A stretch of DNA of 64,000 nt from Sulfomarinibacter sp963733915. GTDB taxonomy: Bacteria; Acidobacteriota; Thermoanaerobaculia; Thermoanaerobaculales; Sulfomarinibacteraceae. This document shows positions 62,809-64,000 of this stretch, in pieces. The first letter of the stretch is position 1; the number at the start of each line of letters is the position of its first letter. The translations under genes were made by a program, and so were the position numbers. The stretch spans positions 124,001 to 188,000 of the forward strand of contig CAVTEP010000008.1 in assembly GCA_963733915.1 (NCBI GenBank), read 5' to 3'. The notes below the pieces were generated by a model. The model was not told the origin of the DNA. It made no database searches and saw only the letters and a list, made by a program, of their open reading frames with translations.

Positions 62809-64000
62809 ATGCAGGCTGAGACCCGCAGGGTGGTGGCGGCCGTCATCGCAGGGGCGGCGCTCGTGGTGGCGGTCGATCTGACGGCGCAGACTGTTCCGCG
62901 AACACCGCCCTTTGGCGTCGAGAGCTCGAAAATTCTCACCGCGCCGCGCCCCACGGGCCGGCGGGTTGCACCGGCCGCCGATCCCTTCGATCTGGTCAGC
63001 GACACCTCGCTCTTGCGTTTCGTTGATGCCCTGACGGCGATCGAGCCCCACTCGGGGTGGCGGACCTGTGGCAGCTCCGGAGAGCTTGAGGCCTTCGATT
63101 TCGTCGGGGACCGGTTGCGGCGCTACGGCTATTTGACCGGCATCGGTCTCGAGCTCGAGCTCCAGAACTTTCGCACCGCTGTCGGGGTCGAGTTCCACGA
63201 GTCCGAGGTGGTGCTCGAGATTGGACGTCACGGGGTCGAGGTGCCTGCGGATGCAATCGCCGGGCACCCCTATCATCCCGAATTGACCGCGCTTTACGAT
63301 TCGGACGGCGACCTCAGCGACCACGACCCGGATCTGGTGACTGCGGAGGGGCCCGTCGTTGTCTTCAGCTCACCCGACCAACTCCAATCTCTCGGCCCGG
63401 GGGACCTGCAGGACGCAATCGCGGTGATCGATTTTTCGCTCATCGATCTGATGTTGGTCGGCTCCGGTGACGCGCGCGGACGCGTCGAGTCCCTTTTCGA
63501 CGCTGGAGCGGCGGGTATTGTCGTCGTCACCGAGGACTCGCTGGTCATAGGCGAGAGCCACGGTTCCTTTATTCTCGACTCGAGCGTTTTCAACTTTCTC
63601 CAGACCGATCCCCCGATCCCGGTCCTGGTGTTGGCTTTCGAGGCACTGACTGCCGCCGGTATCGACGGGTGGCAAGGATTGGCGGAGATCAGCTCCGCCA
63701 GATTGACCTGGGACGTGGACGTCATGATGCCGGGCCTGTCCCACAACCTGGTGGCACGGATTCCGGGTGTGGAGTCGACGCAGGCAGTGGTCCTCTCGGC
63801 CCACCTCGATTCGCCCAACTCACCCGGTGCCCTCGACAACGGTTCCGGATCTGCCGCGCTGCTGGAGGTTGCCCGGGTCCTCGATCGGGCGCGGTTGACG
63901 CCTCCGGTAGACGTCTATTTGGTGTGGTTCGGGTGCCACGAGAAAGGCCTCTTCGGGTCGGCGCATTTCGCCGCCACCCATCAGGAGCTCCTCGATCGCG
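62809..64000 (+). CDS. Exported M28-family metallopeptidase (3' end outside window)
   Basis: 397 codons are visible from ATG 62809 (GAGGAG 8 nt upstream) and the frame runs past the window end without a stop. A signal peptide (RVVAAVIAGAALVVAVDLTA) is followed by a long N-terminal region with a PA-like inserted domain (residues ~160-300: EGPVVVFSSP, AGAAGIVVVTED). The zinc-binding core of M28 begins with H332 in LSAHLDSP, D343 in ALDNGSG and E378 in WFGCHEKGLFGSAHF. M28 enzymes are aminopeptidases or carboxypeptidases. The other ligands would lie beyond the window. Confidence 0.88.
   Translation, partial: MQAETRRVVAAVIAGAALVVAVDLTAQTVPRTPPFGVESSKILTAPRPTGRRVAPAADPFDLVSDTSLLRFVDALTAIEPHSGWRTCGSSGELEAFDFVGDRLRRYGYLTGIGLELELQNFRTAVGVEFHESEVVLEIGRHGVEVPADAIAGHPYHPELTALYDSDGDLSDHDPDLVTAEGPVVVFSSPDQLQSLGPGDLQDAIAVIDFSLIDLMLVGSGDARGRVESLFDAGAAGIVVVTEDSLVIGESHGSFILDSSVFNFLQTDPPIPVLVLAFEALTAAGIDGWQGLAEISSARLTWDVDVMMPGLSHNLVARIPGVESTQAVVLSAHLDSPNSPGALDNGSGSAALLEVARVLDRARLTPPVDVYLVWFGCHEKGLFGSAHFAATHQELLDR

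Noticed and set aside
1..64000. tRNA, rRNA, prophage, IS transposase
   Set aside because: I looked for T-loop-like GGTTCRA sequence with cloverleaf context, and for integrase, transposase or phage structural genes, and saw none; a covariance-model search would be needed to exclude a tRNA fully.

Overview
The window reads as high-GC bacterial chromosome, most probably from an Acidobacteriota member (Thermoanaerobaculia-like; this is inference). The supports are several proteins of the acidobacterial VWFA-related family, a TonB-dependent receptor with an N-terminal carboxypeptidase-regulatory-like domain, three Ser/Thr kinases fused to beta-propeller or TPR regions, an ECF sigma factor of the Sig-70_X6 type cotranslated with a kinase, and many exported peptidases and hydrolases. 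I saw no rRNA, tRNA, CRISPR array, IS element or prophage.

Layout. 1-4.1 kb: the tail of a VWFA-like gene and a TonB receptor gene broken by six frameshifts, closed by a clear rho-independent terminator. 4.1-9.4 kb: a sulfatase-fold exported hydrolase, a GT-C-like membrane protein, a family 2 glycosyltransferase and a lysine/alanine-repeat histone-like protein. 9.6-13.6 kb: a short-chain dehydrogenase remnant, simple repeats, an M1 aminopeptidase and a membrane protein. 13.7-21.3 kb: a same-strand cluster with a decayed VWFA copy, a full VWFA gene, a long protein built from two copies of an unnamed module plus TPRs, and an intact VWFA gene, the last three linked by 4-nt start/stop overlaps. 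21.3-25.3 kb: minus-strand methyltransferase, STAS protein, exported protein and an MscS channel with a cyclic-nucleotide-binding domain, plus a 42-bp perfect palindrome. 25.4-29.6 kb: a kinase/beta-propeller gene, a 65-residue peptide and a radical SAM/SPASM maturase. 29.9-34.9 kb: a TPR lipoprotein, a kinase-TPR protein and DeoD. 35-38.8 kb: a trkH-trkA-sensor operon. 39-49 kb: secreted protein, M19 dipeptidase lipoprotein, GH92 mannosidase, RsgA, oligoendopeptidase F, SDR. 49-53.6 kb: ECF sigma/kinase pair, pilin-like protein, HAMP-type membrane protein. 53.6-64 kb: GST, arylsulfotransferase-like lipoprotein, alpha/beta hydrolase, Rieske oxygenase, secreted protein, exported MEMO protein, exported SDR, divergent M19 protein and an M28 peptidase cut by the window end.

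Taken together the genes suggest a heterotroph that degrades protein and glycans at or outside the cell envelope and controls this through kinases and alternative sigma factors. The most attractive candidate for an undescribed system is the peptide/radical SAM pair at 28.2-29.6 kb, which looks like a RiPP (ribosomally made, modified peptide) locus. A second candidate is the translationally coupled VWFA/duplicated-module cluster.

Caveat: all 19 frameshifts I could place lie in the first 25 kb, and 16 are single-base insertions. Residual assembly error is the simplest explanation, so several genes marked as broken may be intact in the organism.
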